DNA of 64,000 nt from Burkholderiaceae bacterium. Its GTDB lineage: Bacteria; Pseudomonadota; Gammaproteobacteria; Burkholderiales; Burkholderiaceae_C. Of this stretch, positions 1 to 8,774 are shown in pieces; the first letter of the stretch is position 1, and each line of letters begins with the position of its first letter. The notes under the pieces are model-generated. The model was not told the origin of the DNA and did not search any database. It worked only from the letters and a program-made list of their open reading frames with translations. The stretch covers positions 32,185 through 96,184 of the forward strand of contig JAIEMS010000004.1 of NCBI GenBank assembly GCA_019751915.1, in the 5' to 3' direction. The translations under genes were made by a program, and so were the position numbers.

Positions 1-1346
1 TGGCTACGGCTGCGGCGACCAGCTCTGGGGCGCAGCAATTTACGTTGGCCAATGGCATGCAGCTGATTGTTCAACCCGACCGGCGTGCGCCCACGGCCAT
101 GCACATGGTCTGGGTGCGGGTTGGCTCCATCGACGAGGTCGATGGCACCTCGGGCGTGGCCCATGTGCTCGAACACATGATGTTCAAGGGCAGCGCCAAA
201 TTGCCACCGGGCGAGTTTTCGCGCCGCGTGGCGGCCTTGGGGGGTTCTGAAAATGCCTTCACCAGCCGCGACTTTACCGGCTACTACCAGCAAATTCCGT
301 CCGACAAGCTGGCGCACGTGATGCGCCTAGAGTCCGAGCGTTTTGCCCATAATCGGTGGCCCGACGCTGAGTTTGCCAAAGAAATCGAAGTGATTAAAGA
401 AGAGCGGCGCATGCGTACCGAAGACCAGCCCCGCGCGGTGTTGGCCGAGCAATTGCACGCTGTAGCCTTCAACGCTTCGCCTTACCGTCGCCCGATCATT
501 GGCTGGATGAACGACTTGGACGCGATGACACCGGCCGATGTGCGCCAGTTCCATCGCCAGTGGTATGTGCCTGCCAATGCTGCCGTGGTGGTGGTCGGTG
601 ATGTCGATGTGCAGCAGGTGCGCGCGCTGGCCGAAAAGACCTATGGCCGTATTCCGGCCCGCGCTGTGCCCGCGCGCAAACCGCGCACCGAGCCTGTTCA
701 GATGGGTCTGCGCCGTATCACCGTGAAGGCTCCGGCAGAGCAGGCGTATGTGGCACTGGCGTTTCGGGTGCCTGCTTTGCAAAAACTCGATGCCCTGACC
801 GATAACGACCGCGACGCGCTGGCGCTGGTGGTGTTGTCGGCGGTGCTCAGTGGCTACGACGGCGCTCGGTTAGAACGCGCCCTGAGCCAAGGCCCGCAGC
901 GCGTTGCTGACAACGCTGGCAGTGGTGCCGATGTGATGGGCCGTGGCCCCGGTCTGTTCATGCTGATGGGTGTCCCGGCACAGGGTAAAACCGCCGTGCA
1001 GGTCGAAGATGCGCTGCGCGCAGAGCTGGCCCGCATCGCCAGCGAGGGCATCAACGCCGCCGAGCTAGAGCGCGTCAAAACGCAATGGGTCGCCCAAACC
1101 GTTTACCAGCGCGATTCTTTGCACGGCCAAGCCAGCGACTTGGGCAGCAATTGGGTGCTGGGCTTGCCGCTGGATGCTGAAGATCGCTTGTTGGCACTGT
1201 TGCGCGGCGTGACTCCGGCGCAGGTGCAATCGGTGGCGCAGCGCTATTTTGGGGATGACCAGCTCACGGTGGCGACGCTGGCTCCGCAGCCCTTGGATAC
1301 GCAACGCAAACGCCCGGCTGGCCCTGCTTTGGGCGCGCGCCATTGA
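1..1346 (+). CDS. M16 family zinc metallopeptidase, 5' partial
   Basis: Catalytic member of a pair of M16 (pitrilysin/insulinase) peptidases, probably periplasmic, that degrade peptides. The inverted zinc motif HxxEH is visible as HVLEH near the N-terminus, followed by the downstream acidic ligand region EVIKEERR about 75 residues later. The track starts at a TTG at 45, but the frame is open to base 3 with an Ala/Thr-rich stretch typical of sequence just after a signal peptide, so the true start lies before the window. The gene is followed after 23 bases by a second M16 gene that lacks the zinc motif; such active/inactive pairs usually work as a heterodimer. The exact substrate is unknown. 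Confidence 0.9.
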   Translation, partial: ATAAATSSGAQQFTLANGMQLIVQPDRRAPTAMHMVWVRVGSIDEVDGTSGVAHVLEHMMFKGSAKLPPGEFSRRVAALGGSENAFTSRDFTGYYQQIPSDKLAHVMRLESERFAHNRWPDAEFAKEIEVIKEERRMRTEDQPRAVLAEQLHAVAFNASPYRRPIIGWMNDLDAMTPADVRQFHRQWYVPANAAVVVVGDVDVQQVRALAEKTYGRIPARAVPARKPRTEPVQMGLRRITVKAPAEQAYVALAFRVPALQKLDALTDNDRDALALVVLSAVLSGYDGARLERALSQGPQRVADNAGSGADVMGRGPGLFMLMGVPAQGKTAVQVEDALRAELARIASEGINAAELERVKTQWVAQTVYQRDSLHGQASDLGSNWVLGLPLDAEDRLLALLRGVTPAQVQSVAQRYFGDDQLTVATLAPQPLDTQRKRPAGPALGARH

Positions 1347-1369
1347 ATACCGCACCGGAATAATCACCC

Positions 1370-2722
1370 ATGTTTACTCTTAAAAAGATAGCTACTTGTG
1401 CTTTACAGGTAAGCGCTGGAATCGTTTTTTATACCCAATCTGCTTGGGCGCTGTTGCCGATTGAGCATTGGAGCCAAACCAACGGTGCCCAAGTCTGGTT
1501 GGTGCAAAGTCCGGCCATTCCGATGGTCGATGTGCAAATCTCCTTTGATGCCGGTGAGCGCCGTGACCCGCCAGCGCAGGCGGGCCTTGCCAGCGCTGTG
1601 GCCGGCATGGTGTCGAAAGGGGTGCGCGCCGTCGGCGATGCGCCTGCGCTGGACGAAAACGCCTTGGGCGAGGCTTGGGCCGATTTGGGTGCCACTTTGC
1701 AAGCGCAGGCCAGCAAAGATGCGCTGGCGTTTTCGCTGCGCTCGTTGACCGCGCCCGATTTGCTCGACCAAGCCGCCCGCCTCACCGCCCGCCAATTGGC
1801 CGAACCAGCGTGGCCCGAAGACGTTTGGCAGCGTGAGCGCGAACGCTTGGGCGCAGCCCTGCGCGAGGCCCGCACCCAACCGGCCACCGTTGCCGCCGAA
1901 GCCTTTGCCGATGCGGTGTACGGCAGCCACCCCTACGGCCAGCGCGTCACCGATGCCACCTTAGCGCAAATCAGCGTGGCCGATTTTGCGCAGTTCCATA
2001 CCCGCTATCTGCAAGCTTGCCGCGCCAAAATTGCCATCGTGGGGGCGCTTGACCGGGCGCAGGCGCAGGCCCTTGTGACCACCTTGTTGGCACGTTTGCC
2101 CGCACCGACCTCTGGGCAGTGCGAGGCACTGCCTGCGGTGGCGCAGGTGCAACCCCTGGCGGCTCCGGTGCAAAAAGACGTGGCCTTTGCTTCGGCGCAG
2201 GCGCAGGTGCTGATCGGCCAACCGGGTTTGGCCCGCAGTGATCCTGATTTTTTGACGATACTGGTGGGCAACCATATTTTGGGCGGTGGTGGCTTTGTCT
2301 CGCGTCTGACCAACGAGGTGCGCGAAAAACGCGGCTTGAGCTACAGCGTTCATAGCCAGTTTGCTCCCGGCCTGCATGCAGGTGCTTTCACCATCAGCCT
2401 GCAAACCCGGCCCGACCAAGCGGCCGAGGCTACGCAGGTCGCGCGCGACGTACTGACCCGCTTTGTGGCCGATGGCCCGACCCCTGCCGAATTGCGTGCT
2501 GCCAAAGACAACCTGATTGGTGGTTTTGCTCTGCGCATTGACAGCAACCGTAAACTGCTGGGCAACGTCGTCAATATCGCCAGCCACGGCCTGCCACTGG
2601 ACTATTTAGAGCACTGGAGGCAGCGCGTCGAGGCCATCACCGTGGCCGACATCCGCGCTGCCATGCAGCGCAAATTGCAACCCGGTCGCATGGCGACCAT
2701 CGTTTTAGGAGCGCAGCCTTGA
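1370..2722 (+). CDS. M16 family peptidase-like protein, zinc-site-less partner subunit
   Basis: 450 residues, M16 fold, with the C-terminal M16 signature (EVREKRGLSYS, about residue 325) that contributes Arg/Tyr to substrate binding in this family. The position where HxxEH should stand reads AGLASAVAG, so it cannot bind zinc and is probably the non-catalytic partner of the upstream peptidase. The N-terminus is a signal peptide ending near SAWA. Its DNA (1385-1420) matches a dispersed Comamonadaceae-type repeat, so the export signal seems to be partly made of repeat sequence. The stop overlaps the TTG start of rsmD, indicating translational coupling. Confidence 0.88.
   Translation: MFTLKKIATCALQVSAGIVFYTQSAWALLPIEHWSQTNGAQVWLVQSPAIPMVDVQISFDAGERRDPPAQAGLASAVAGMVSKGVRAVGDAPALDENALGEAWADLGATLQAQASKDALAFSLRSLTAPDLLDQAARLTARQLAEPAWPEDVWQRERERLGAALREARTQPATVAAEAFADAVYGSHPYGQRVTDATLAQISVADFAQFHTRYLQACRAKIAIVGALDRAQAQALVTTLLARLPAPTSGQCEALPAVAQVQPLAAPVQKDVAFASAQAQVLIGQPGLARSDPDFLTILVGNHILGGGGFVSRLTNEVREKRGLSYSVHSQFAPGLHAGAFTISLQTRPDQAAEATQVARDVLTRFVADGPTPAELRAAKDNLIGGFALRIDSNRKLLGNVVNIASHGLPLDYLEHWRQRVEAITVADIRAAMQRKLQPGRMATIVLGAQP
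1385..1420 (+). repeat. dispersed repeat copy inside a signal-peptide coding region
   Basis: The stretch contains ATAGCTACTTGTGC followed by GGTAAGCGCTGGA. It matches the second half of the family repeat also seen at 3394, 13444 and 23381. Here it encodes residues 6 to 17 of the signal peptide of the second M16 protein. Confidence 0.6.
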
Positions 2723-3393
2723 GCCGTCGCCTGACCCCCGCCCAAGCCGCTGCCGCCCTGCGCCAGCCCCCCGCAACCAAAACTGCCAAAGCGCCTGTCG
2801 CTGCCGCTAAAACTGCCAAGGCTGCACCCAGTGGTGCTGGCGAAATCCGCATTATTGGCGGTCAATGGAAACGCACCCGCCTGCCAGTGGCACGCCTGCC
2901 CGGCCTGCGCCCCACGCCCGACCGTGTCCGCGAAACCTTGTTCAACTGGCTCGGCCAAGATTTGGCCGGTTGGCGCTGTGTCGATGCTTTTGCGGGCACG
3001 GGCGCGTTGGGGCTGGAGGCGGCTTCGCGCGGCGCTGCCGCAGTGCAATTGGTTGAGCAAGATGCTGCTTTGGCCGCGCAACTGCAAACGCTGTGCCAAC
3101 GCTTGCAAGCCGCTAACGTGCAAGTGCGCCGGGGCGATGGTGTGGCGCAGCTGCGCCAGTGCGTGCCCGCCAGCTTGGATGTGGTGTTTCTGGACCCACC
3201 GTTTGACAGCGCCTTGTTTGCGCCAGCCCTCCAAGCAGCGGCGCAGGCGCTGGGGCCGCAGGGGTTTGTTTATCTGGAGGCCCCCATCGCTTGGGACGAT
3301 GCGGCCTTGGCCCCGTTGGGGCTGGCACTGCACCGCCACCTGCGTGCGGGTGTCGTCCATGCCCACCTGCTGCGGCTTGCGACAGGAAATTAA
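2719..3393 (+). CDS. rsmD: 16S rRNA (guanine(966)-N(2))-methyltransferase
   Basis: RsmD methylates G966 of 16S rRNA in the assembled 30S subunit using S-adenosylmethionine. The protein (224 aa) shows IIGGQWKRTRL and LRPTPDRVRETLFNWL typical of the family, a SAM-binding GTGALGLEAASRGA loop near residue 95, and the N6/N2 methyltransferase catalytic motif DPPF. The first 45 residues are Ala/Lys-rich and probably disordered. The TTG start overlaps the stop of the M16 gene. RsmD next to coaD is a common arrangement in proteobacteria, which supports the call. Confidence 0.93.
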   Translation: MSRRLTPAQAAAALRQPPATKTAKAPVAAAKTAKAAPSGAGEIRIIGGQWKRTRLPVARLPGLRPTPDRVRETLFNWLGQDLAGWRCVDAFAGTGALGLEAASRGAAAVQLVEQDAALAAQLQTLCQRLQAANVQVRRGDGVAQLRQCVPASLDVVFLDPPFDSALFAPALQAAAQALGPQGFVYLEAPIAWDDAALAPLGLALHRHLRAGVVHAHLLRLATGN

Positions 3394-3446
3394 TTGCTAT
3401 TTATTTAATAGCAAACAATGGTTGCTGAGTAAGCGCTAGGAGCTAC
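3394..3446 (+). repeat. dispersed Comamonadaceae-type repeat (intergenic copy)
   Basis: TGCTATTTATTTAATAGCA forms an imperfect inverted repeat, followed by GAGTAAGCGCTAGGAGCTAC. It directly follows the rsmD stop. It has the same two-part layout as the copies at 13444 and 23381. Confidence 0.65.
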
Positions 3447-3515
3447 TTTGATTCAAGAAATAGTTGGCAAACGGCATAATCGGCACTTTTGCCCTTTTTT
3501 GACAGGAGACCCCCC

Positions 3516-4019
3516 ATGGCCCAAGACGTTACCGCCGTCTACCCCGGCACCTTTGACCCGATCACGCTGGGCCATGAAGACTTGGTGCGCCGGGCCTCGC
3601 AATTGTTTGGCCGGGTGATTGTGGCTGTGGCTGTGGCCCACCACAAAAAAACCATGTTCAGTTTGGACGAGCGCATGGACATGGTGCGCCAAGCGCTGCA
3701 CGACTGCCCGCAGGTGCAAGTGGAGCCGTTTGAAGGCTTGGTGACCGAATTTGTTGCCGCCCACGGTGGCAAAGTCATGGTGCGGGGCCTGCGCTCGGGC
3801 ACCGATTTTGACTACGAATTTCAGTTGGCGGGCATGAACCGCGCCCTGATGCCCGACATCGAAACCCTCTTTTTACCGCCCAGCAGCCCATACCAATTCA
3901 TCAGCAGCACCTTGGTGCGCGAAATCGCCACGCTGGGCGGTGAGGTGGCGCAGTTTGTCTCGCCAGCGGTACACCAGCGGCTGCTGCAAAAAACAGGCCG
4001 TCCACTGCCTGCACAGTGA
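3516..4019 (+). CDS. coaD: phosphopantetheine adenylyltransferase
   Basis: CoaD transfers AMP from ATP to 4'-phosphopantetheine, the penultimate step of coenzyme A synthesis in the cytoplasm. The nucleotidyltransferase motif (T/H)xGH appears as GTFDPITLGH at residues 11-20, and the C-terminal ISSTLVREIA motif is present. I start at the ATG at 3516, preceded by AGGAGAC, rather than the TTG at 3489 in the track. That gives 167 residues, the usual length for the family. Confidence 0.95.
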   Translation: MAQDVTAVYPGTFDPITLGHEDLVRRASQLFGRVIVAVAVAHHKKTMFSLDERMDMVRQALHDCPQVQVEPFEGLVTEFVAAHGGKVMVRGLRSGTDFDYEFQLAGMNRALMPDIETLFLPPSSPYQFISSTLVREIATLGGEVAQFVSPAVHQRLLQKTGRPLPAQ

Positions 4020-4050
4020 GCGGCCTTGGCGGGTGCTGTCGATGCCGCGA

Positions 4051-4365
4051 TCAGGGGCGCAGCACAATGCTGTTGCGCACCTCGCGCACATTCTTGGTGC
4101 TGCGGGCAATGGTTTCTGCCCGGTTCTTTTCGGTCTGGGACTTGGCAAAACCCGACAACTGCACCGTGCCGTTGAGGGTTTCGACGCTGATGGCGGCAGC
4201 CGAGACGGTTTTGTCTTCGGCCATTTTGGCCTTGATCGCGGTGGTGATGCCGGCATCGTCGATGTAGGCCCCCACGGTTTCTTGGTTGCGCGCAACCGAG
4301 CAACCGGTGGTCACGATGGTCAGGCCTGCAAGAGCGGCAAAAACAAGGGCACGGGCGTATTTCAT
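4051..4365 (-). CDS. BON-domain lipoprotein
   Basis: 104 residues. The N-terminal signal sequence ends in TTGCS, a lipobox, so the protein is probably lipid-anchored at Cys22. The rest is one BON domain (ITTAIKAKMAEDKTVSA through VREVRNSIVL), a small alpha/beta fold found in OsmY and other periplasmic stress proteins that contact membranes. It is convergent with coaD with a gap of about 30 bases. No partner gene is nearby, so its specific role is unknown. Confidence 0.85.
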   Translation of the reverse strand: MKYARALVFAALAGLTIVTTGCSVARNQETVGAYIDDAGITTAIKAKMAEDKTVSAAAISVETLNGTVQLSGFAKSQTEKNRAETIARSTKNVREVRNSIVLRP

Positions 4366-4485
4366 GGTTTTCCTTGGAAGAGTGAGAGCAAGAGATGGGA
4401 TGGACAGCTTATACCGGCTTCTTTGGAGGCGTTCCAGAAAATAACTTGTTCACACTGTGTTGTTCAGAAGAGATGGAACAAAATA

Positions 4486-5037
4486 TCAATGTTGGTGGCG
4501 TGGCGCATGGGAGTCCATGACCTCCAGTAGCGCTGCAGGCGCTTTGAGACCTTGGGTTGACGTGCCGGTGGATGGCACTTCAACCCAAGCATTGCTGCCC
4601 TTGTCGCAAATTTGCAGAACTTTGAACCACAAGGCACCAGCCGTCTCGGGCAAGCCGCCCCGCAATACGAACTCGTCATAGTGGGAATCAGGGAGCCAAT
4701 GGTCTTTTGTGCTGGCGCTCCACGTGATTTCTGCTACATCCTCGGTCACGACCTTGCCATGGTTTTTGTAAGGCTTCTCCAGCTGGGTCAGCGTGGTCGT
4801 GAGGTTCCAGCCCGGTTTTGGCATGGGCTTGGCTCCCTGAAAGCCAGTGGGGATGTAGACCTTGATGGCCGTGGTGGGTGAGCCGTCGCAACCGTGGCCG
4901 ACCCGCAAGGTCGCACGGTAGTTGCGTCCAGCCAACGCTGTAGGCTCTTCCAGAACCACATGCGAAAACGCGGCGGAAGTCCAGATCAACAGGCCATAAA
5001 GCACTGTGTTTTTTACAAAATTTCGGGTTTTCATCAT
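4486..5037 (-). CDS. YcnI-like (DUF1775) periplasmic protein, probable copper binding
   Basis: 183 residues with a signal peptide whose predicted cleavage after AAFS leaves a mature N-terminal His (HVVLEEP). In the YcnI family this N-terminal His, with nearby Glu and Trp residues, binds copper as a mono-histidine brace. The conserved GHGCDGSPT and IPTGFQGAKPMPKPGW segments are present. The C-terminus ends HAPRHQH, a further possible metal-binding stretch. It lies 53 bases downstream of the TonB-dependent receptor and is probably co-transcribed with it. Copper is inferred from the family and neighbours, not shown directly. Confidence 0.8.
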   Translation of the reverse strand: MMKTRNFVKNTVLYGLLIWTSAAFSHVVLEEPTALAGRNYRATLRVGHGCDGSPTTAIKVYIPTGFQGAKPMPKPGWNLTTTLTQLEKPYKNHGKVVTEDVAEITWSASTKDHWLPDSHYDEFVLRGGLPETAGALWFKVLQICDKGSNAWVEVPSTGTSTQGLKAPAALLEVMDSHAPRHQH

Positions 5038-5090
5038 CGTCTTTCAAACGATGGCTTATGGTTTCACATAAGCCAGCAGTGGTTTTAAAT

Positions 5091-7457
5091 TTACAAATCA
5101 AACTTCAACTCGGCCACATAGCTGCGCTGTGGATAGGGGTGAAAATTCCAGTATTTGTAGTTGTTTAGGTTGTCGATGCCCAACGAGGCAGTCCACTGCT
5201 TGCCCACCACGTAGCGCAGGCGCACGTCGGTAGTCAGGTATTTGCTGACACCTTGGTAGGTGTAGCCGTTCACATCGGCGTTGTTCAGTGTTCTGAACTG
5301 GGGCCCGCTGTAGCGCACGCCCAACGACGCACTCCAGCGCTCGTCCATTCTGTAGCTCGCCAGCGCAGTGGCCCGCCACCGTGGAATATTGGGCTGCTGC
5401 TTGTCAATGGTGTCACCGGCCATTGCCACGAAACCGGCATTTTCCTTAATGAGGGAGTGGGTGTAGGTGACGCTGCCCGACAGATCTAGCCCCTTCTTGA
5501 AAACGTCAACGCCGTTGTAGGCTACTTCTAGACCTTTGGTCTGGATTTGGCCGATGTTTTGGACACGACTGATATTGCGGTTGGCCACCGCATCAAACGT
5601 TGTCTGGGAATACAGCGAATCCCGGGTATCTTCCGAAAATAACGTCAGACGCAACAGGCCATTTCCCAAATCTTGTTCTGCACTGAGTTCGGTCGTCCAT
5701 GACTTTTCTGGCTTGAGATTGGGATCGTTGATGTACTGTGAATTGGTGGTCGAGGTCGCTCCGTACAACTCCGATACCGTAGGCATACGCACCGCGCGGC
5801 CCATTGAGCCTTTGAGTACCGTGTTTCCCGTCCATTGGTAAGACAGGGCGGCTTTGGGTGAAATAAAGTTCTCGCGGCGCTGGGCATACGTCGTGTTGTT
5901 GGCATGGGATGGGCCGAACGTGGTGAATCCGCTAGAGGCGATCCAGTTTTCCAGTCGCGCACCCAACACGGTTTTCCACTGAGGTGCCAATGTCCAAGAA
6001 TCTTGAGCATACAGGCTGCGCAACACACTCTTACCGCCCACCTCATTGGCCAGTTTTCCAGCGCTGTCCGTTTGCCAATTACCGGCGATGTTGGAAGTAA
6101 GGTAATTTAGCTTGTAGCTGTCTTGCTGTAGACCAAAGTCCACAATGTGCGCTCCCTGTATTCCTTGTGGTCGCCAGATTCCTTTGAGCGCTAAGGTGTT
6201 CCAGCCCGTACCGCTGCCATCGGCGATAGTCCCGGCACCGCCGTTGGCCGAGCCAGGCAGTAGGTTGGTGGCTGCGTTCTGGCGCTTTGCGTCTTTGCTG
6301 TAGTCGTAAAGGCTGGCGGCCAACTCCCAGTCCCAAACGCCTTGGGTACGGCTCTTGACCGATATGCCATGGATGGCGTGGCTCAGGCTTTCATTGGTTA
6401 GCCCAAAGTCGCCACCGTTGAGGGCTTGTGCGCCGCTGAAGGCGAGTCCATTGACGTTGATAGCACCGCTGTAGACGGGTTGTCCTGCCGCGTTCTTTAG
6501 GTAAGAGGCGGGGCGACCTTCTGAGGTGTTTTGCCACAGACCCAGCGTGTAGCTAGCCCGAACTTCGGGGGTGATGTCGTAAGCGAGTTTGACCTTGAAA
6601 TGATCCTGCACCGTGTGGTATTCGGTGCCGCTGCCCAGAATGTAGATGGGTGCGTTAGCGTTGTTTCTGTTGGGCACTGCGCCAGTGACGGGTGTGCCTG
6701 CGGTGCTGGCTACGCCTGCACTGAGCAATCGTGTCGCAAACGTCAATGGTTGACCATGGCTGTCGGTGTGGTTGAAGTTCATGAACCACGACCAATCGCC
6801 GTTTTTGTTGCCCACCGAGGTACTGGTCTGCCACGCATTGAAGGTTGCGTTGGTGTTGTACAAATCGAAGGGCTGCGAGATGTAGCCGACTTTGGCATGT
6901 GCCTCAAATTGGGTCGGCATGCGGGTTACATAATCCACCACCGCCCCGACGGAGTTACCTGCATACGCCGCAGAAAAAGGGCCGTACATGACATCTACAC
7001 GCTCGATTTCCTCGGGCGTTACGAGTCCCCAGCGCGGCGGAAACCCCAAGCCACCGACACCATTGCCCAGATAGTTAGACAGCAACATCCCATCGCTATA
7101 CACCGCAGAGCGGGCGCTGTTGCCCGTGCCAGATGCCCGACTAGACAGGATGGCGTGGTTGTAGTCACCGATGTAGCGCTTGCGTACCAGCAAGCTAGGA
7201 AAGTATTTCAGTGCATCTTCGCTGTCGGTGGCGTTGATGCTTTGTTCGATCTGTTCGCGGGTGACTCCTTCGATGGTGGTGGGAATCTGCGTAGGCAGCG
7301 AGGTAGGCTGGCCGCCAAAGATGCTAACAACACCTAGCGTCTTGACGGGAGTGTCGCTCAACACGGGGTTGGAGGGGGGCGACTGTATTTGGGCCAGTGC
7401 CGGAAAGGCAACAGGAAAGGCCATGGCAATAGCCACGGCAAAACGATTCTTCAACAT
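5091..7457 (-). CDS. TonB-dependent outer-membrane receptor (possible copper receptor)
   Basis: 788 residues. The signal peptide ends at PALA. The plug domain (about 55-170) has IEGVTREQIEQ, the line ERVDVMYGPFSAAYAGNSVGAVVDYVT, and then a long beta-barrel with the TBDR region ELSAEQDLGNGLLRLTLF and the C-terminal NLNNYKYWNFHPYPQRSY. Transport is powered by TonB/ExbBD, which are not in the window. Substrate cannot be read from sequence. The flanking DUF2946 and YcnI-like genes suggest copper, with an iron chelate as the alternative. A DUF2946-like gene precedes it on the same strand. Confidence 0.88.
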   Translation of the reverse strand: MLKNRFAVAIAMAFPVAFPALAQIQSPPSNPVLSDTPVKTLGVVSIFGGQPTSLPTQIPTTIEGVTREQIEQSINATDSEDALKYFPSLLVRKRYIGDYNHAILSSRASGTGNSARSAVYSDGMLLSNYLGNGVGGLGFPPRWGLVTPEEIERVDVMYGPFSAAYAGNSVGAVVDYVTRMPTQFEAHAKVGYISQPFDLYNTNATFNAWQTSTSVGNKNGDWSWFMNFNHTDSHGQPLTFATRLLSAGVASTAGTPVTGAVPNRNNANAPIYILGSGTEYHTVQDHFKVKLAYDITPEVRASYTLGLWQNTSEGRPASYLKNAAGQPVYSGAINVNGLAFSGAQALNGGDFGLTNESLSHAIHGISVKSRTQGVWDWELAASLYDYSKDAKRQNAATNLLPGSANGGAGTIADGSGTGWNTLALKGIWRPQGIQGAHIVDFGLQQDSYKLNYLTSNIAGNWQTDSAGKLANEVGGKSVLRSLYAQDSWTLAPQWKTVLGARLENWIASSGFTTFGPSHANNTTYAQRRENFISPKAALSYQWTGNTVLKGSMGRAVRMPTVSELYGATSTTNSQYINDPNLKPEKSWTTELSAEQDLGNGLLRLTLFSEDTRDSLYSQTTFDAVANRNISRVQNIGQIQTKGLEVAYNGVDVFKKGLDLSGSVTYTHSLIKENAGFVAMAGDTIDKQQPNIPRWRATALASYRMDERWSASLGVRYSGPQFRTLNNADVNGYTYQGVSKYLTTDVRLRYVVGKQWTASLGIDNLNNYKYWNFHPYPQRSYVAELKFDL

Positions 7458-7503
7458 AGAAATTCTCTAGAAATATCAATCAAATCAGCCATCAGCCTTT
7501 ATG

Positions 7504-7537
7504 TAGCAGGCTTCAGGTGCTATGAATTCAATAGCTC
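7504..7537. repeat. dispersed repeat copy at the 3' end of the DUF2946 gene
   Basis: GCTATGAATTCAATAGC is an inverted repeat (GCTAT / ATAGC arms), flanked by AGCAGGCTTCAGGT. On the minus strand it starts at the stop codon of the DUF2946-like gene and lies between it and the TonB receptor. It could form a small RNA hairpin there. Confidence 0.55.
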
Positions 7538-7892
7538 AAGAGAAAACGGGTGGGCCGCGTGCCGGTAGCGGTGCCCCCGTGAGGGCCGCAATTCGGGCCT
7601 TGGGAATAGTTTGCAGTGCTTGGCCCATCGGCTGCACCAGTGGCACGTGCAAATGCATTACTGGAGGCGGTGCGCTGATGTTGGCGCACAGCGGGCAGTC
7701 CAGCGTGTGGCTGCCAACGGGCTTGTCGCCATCTTCGGTGAGGATGAGCAACTTCATTGCACCCGTGCCGGAGCAGATCAACTCTAGGGTTTGCGGCTGG
7801 AGTATCGGCGAGGCAATCGCTACGCCCATCGACAACGCAAACCACACCAGCACGAAGCGGGCAATGAGGTGAGCGTTGCGCAATGCTTGCAT
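7536..7892 (-). CDS. DUF2946-like protein
   Basis: 118 residues starting at the ATG at 7892. The track extends this frame to 8168, but the extension reads through the ThiF gene and looks like shadow sequence. An N-terminal hydrophobic helix (FVLVWFALSMGVAIA) acts as signal or anchor, followed by a short domain with HTLDCPLC, a His plus CxxC arrangement that is characteristic of DUF2946 and could bind copper. It is the first gene of a minus-strand group with the TonB receptor and the YcnI-like protein. The function is uncharacterised; a role in copper handling is inference from context. Confidence 0.72.
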   Translation of the reverse strand: MQALRNAHLIARFVLVWFALSMGVAIASPILQPQTLELICSGTGAMKLLILTEDGDKPVGSHTLDCPLCANISAPPPVMHLHVPLVQPMGQALQTIPKARIAALTGAPLPARGPPVFS

Positions 7893-7900
7893 GGCGGCGA

Positions 7901-8674
7901 TTATGGACTTGGAATAGAGGCCCAAGGCGTTGCAGCGCACACCTTGCAGTCTGCGCTGCGTGGCACTTGCAAGGCGCTCCAGTGCATGCTGTGGGCATCG
8001 AGCATCAGCAAGCGCCCGGCCAGCGAAGTGCCTGCACCGGCCACCAGTTTGAGCGCCTCGGCAGCTTGCATCGCTCCGATGATGCCCACCAGCGGCGCAA
8101 ACACCCCCATTGTGGCGCACCGCAGCTCTTCGGGCTGGGCATCGGGGGCAAACAAGCAGGCGTAGCACGGCGCGGCAGACTGGCGTGGGTCTACCACCAT
8201 GATTTGGCCGTCAAAGCGGCTGGCTGCACCCGCCACCAACGGCTTGCCTTGGCGCACACAAGCGGCGTTGATGGCATGGCGCGTGGCGTAGTTGTCGGTG
8301 CAATCGAGCACCACACTGGCATCGGCCACCCAGCGATCGAGCAGCACGGCATTGGCGCGCTCTGGCACGCAGGTGACCAGCACCTCGGGGTTGATCGCCT
8401 GCACCGCCTGCGCGATGGAGTTGACCTTGGGCATGCCGACCCGTTCGGTGGTGTGGGCGATCTGGCGCTGCAAGTTGGTCAGATCAACCACATCGTCATC
8501 GACCAGCGTCATGCGTCCGATGCCCGCCGAGGCCAAATACAAGGCTGCGGGCGAACCCAAACCACCCGCGCCCACCACCAGCACATGGGCGGCCAAAATC
8601 CGCTCTTGCCCCTCGATGCCGATATCGTCCAGCAAAATGTGGCGGGAGTAGCGCAGGAGCTGGTCGTCGGTCAT
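7901..8674 (-). CDS. moeB: HesA/MoeB/ThiF family sulfur-carrier adenylyltransferase
   Basis: E1-like enzyme that adenylates the C-terminal glycine of a ubiquitin-like sulfur carrier (MoaD or ThiS) for molybdopterin or thiamine synthesis. The typical start RYSRHILLDDIGIEGQ is followed by the ATP-binding GAGGLGSPAALYLASAG, then DLTNLQRQI and DCTDNYATRHAIN. Zinc-type cysteines are visible as CYAC and CKVC. I start at the ATG at 8674 (257 aa). The longer track start would translate through the ctpA terminator. MoeB and ThiF cannot be separated without the carrier gene. Confidence 0.88.
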   Translation of the reverse strand: MTDDQLLRYSRHILLDDIGIEGQERILAAHVLVVGAGGLGSPAALYLASAGIGRMTLVDDDVVDLTNLQRQIAHTTERVGMPKVNSIAQAVQAINPEVLVTCVPERANAVLLDRWVADASVVLDCTDNYATRHAINAACVRQGKPLVAGAASRFDGQIMVVDPRQSAAPCYACLFAPDAQPEELRCATMGVFAPLVGIIGAMQAAEALKLVAGAGTSLAGRLLMLDAHSMHWSALQVPRSADCKVCAATPWASIPSP

Positions 8675-8704
8675 GGTGTTGGGAAAAACAGAGGTCAGAG
8701 AAAA

Positions 8705-8732
8705 GGGCCGGACTCCCCGTGGAGTCCGGCCC
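8705..8732 (-). terminator. terminator-like hairpin downstream of ctpA
   Basis: A perfect 12 bp stem (GGGCCGGACTCC / GGAGTCCGGCCC) with a four-base loop. On the minus strand it follows the ctpA stop by about 40 bases and is followed by TTTTCTCTG, as expected for a Rho-independent terminator. Confidence 0.8.
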
Positions 8733-8774
8733 CGCATGGCTGGCAGTTCAAAAAATGGCAAGCCGCAGAAGGCG

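Noticed and set aside
7893-8168. Upstream extension of the DUF2946-like frame
   Set aside because: It overlaps the 3' part of the MoeB/ThiF gene on the same strand in another frame and has shadow-like Arg/Cys-rich composition.
8675-8761. 29-residue N-terminal extension of the MoeB/ThiF protein in the ORF track
   Set aside because: It reads through a 12 bp terminator-like hairpin, and the family start (TDDQLLRYSRH) begins at the ATG at 8674.
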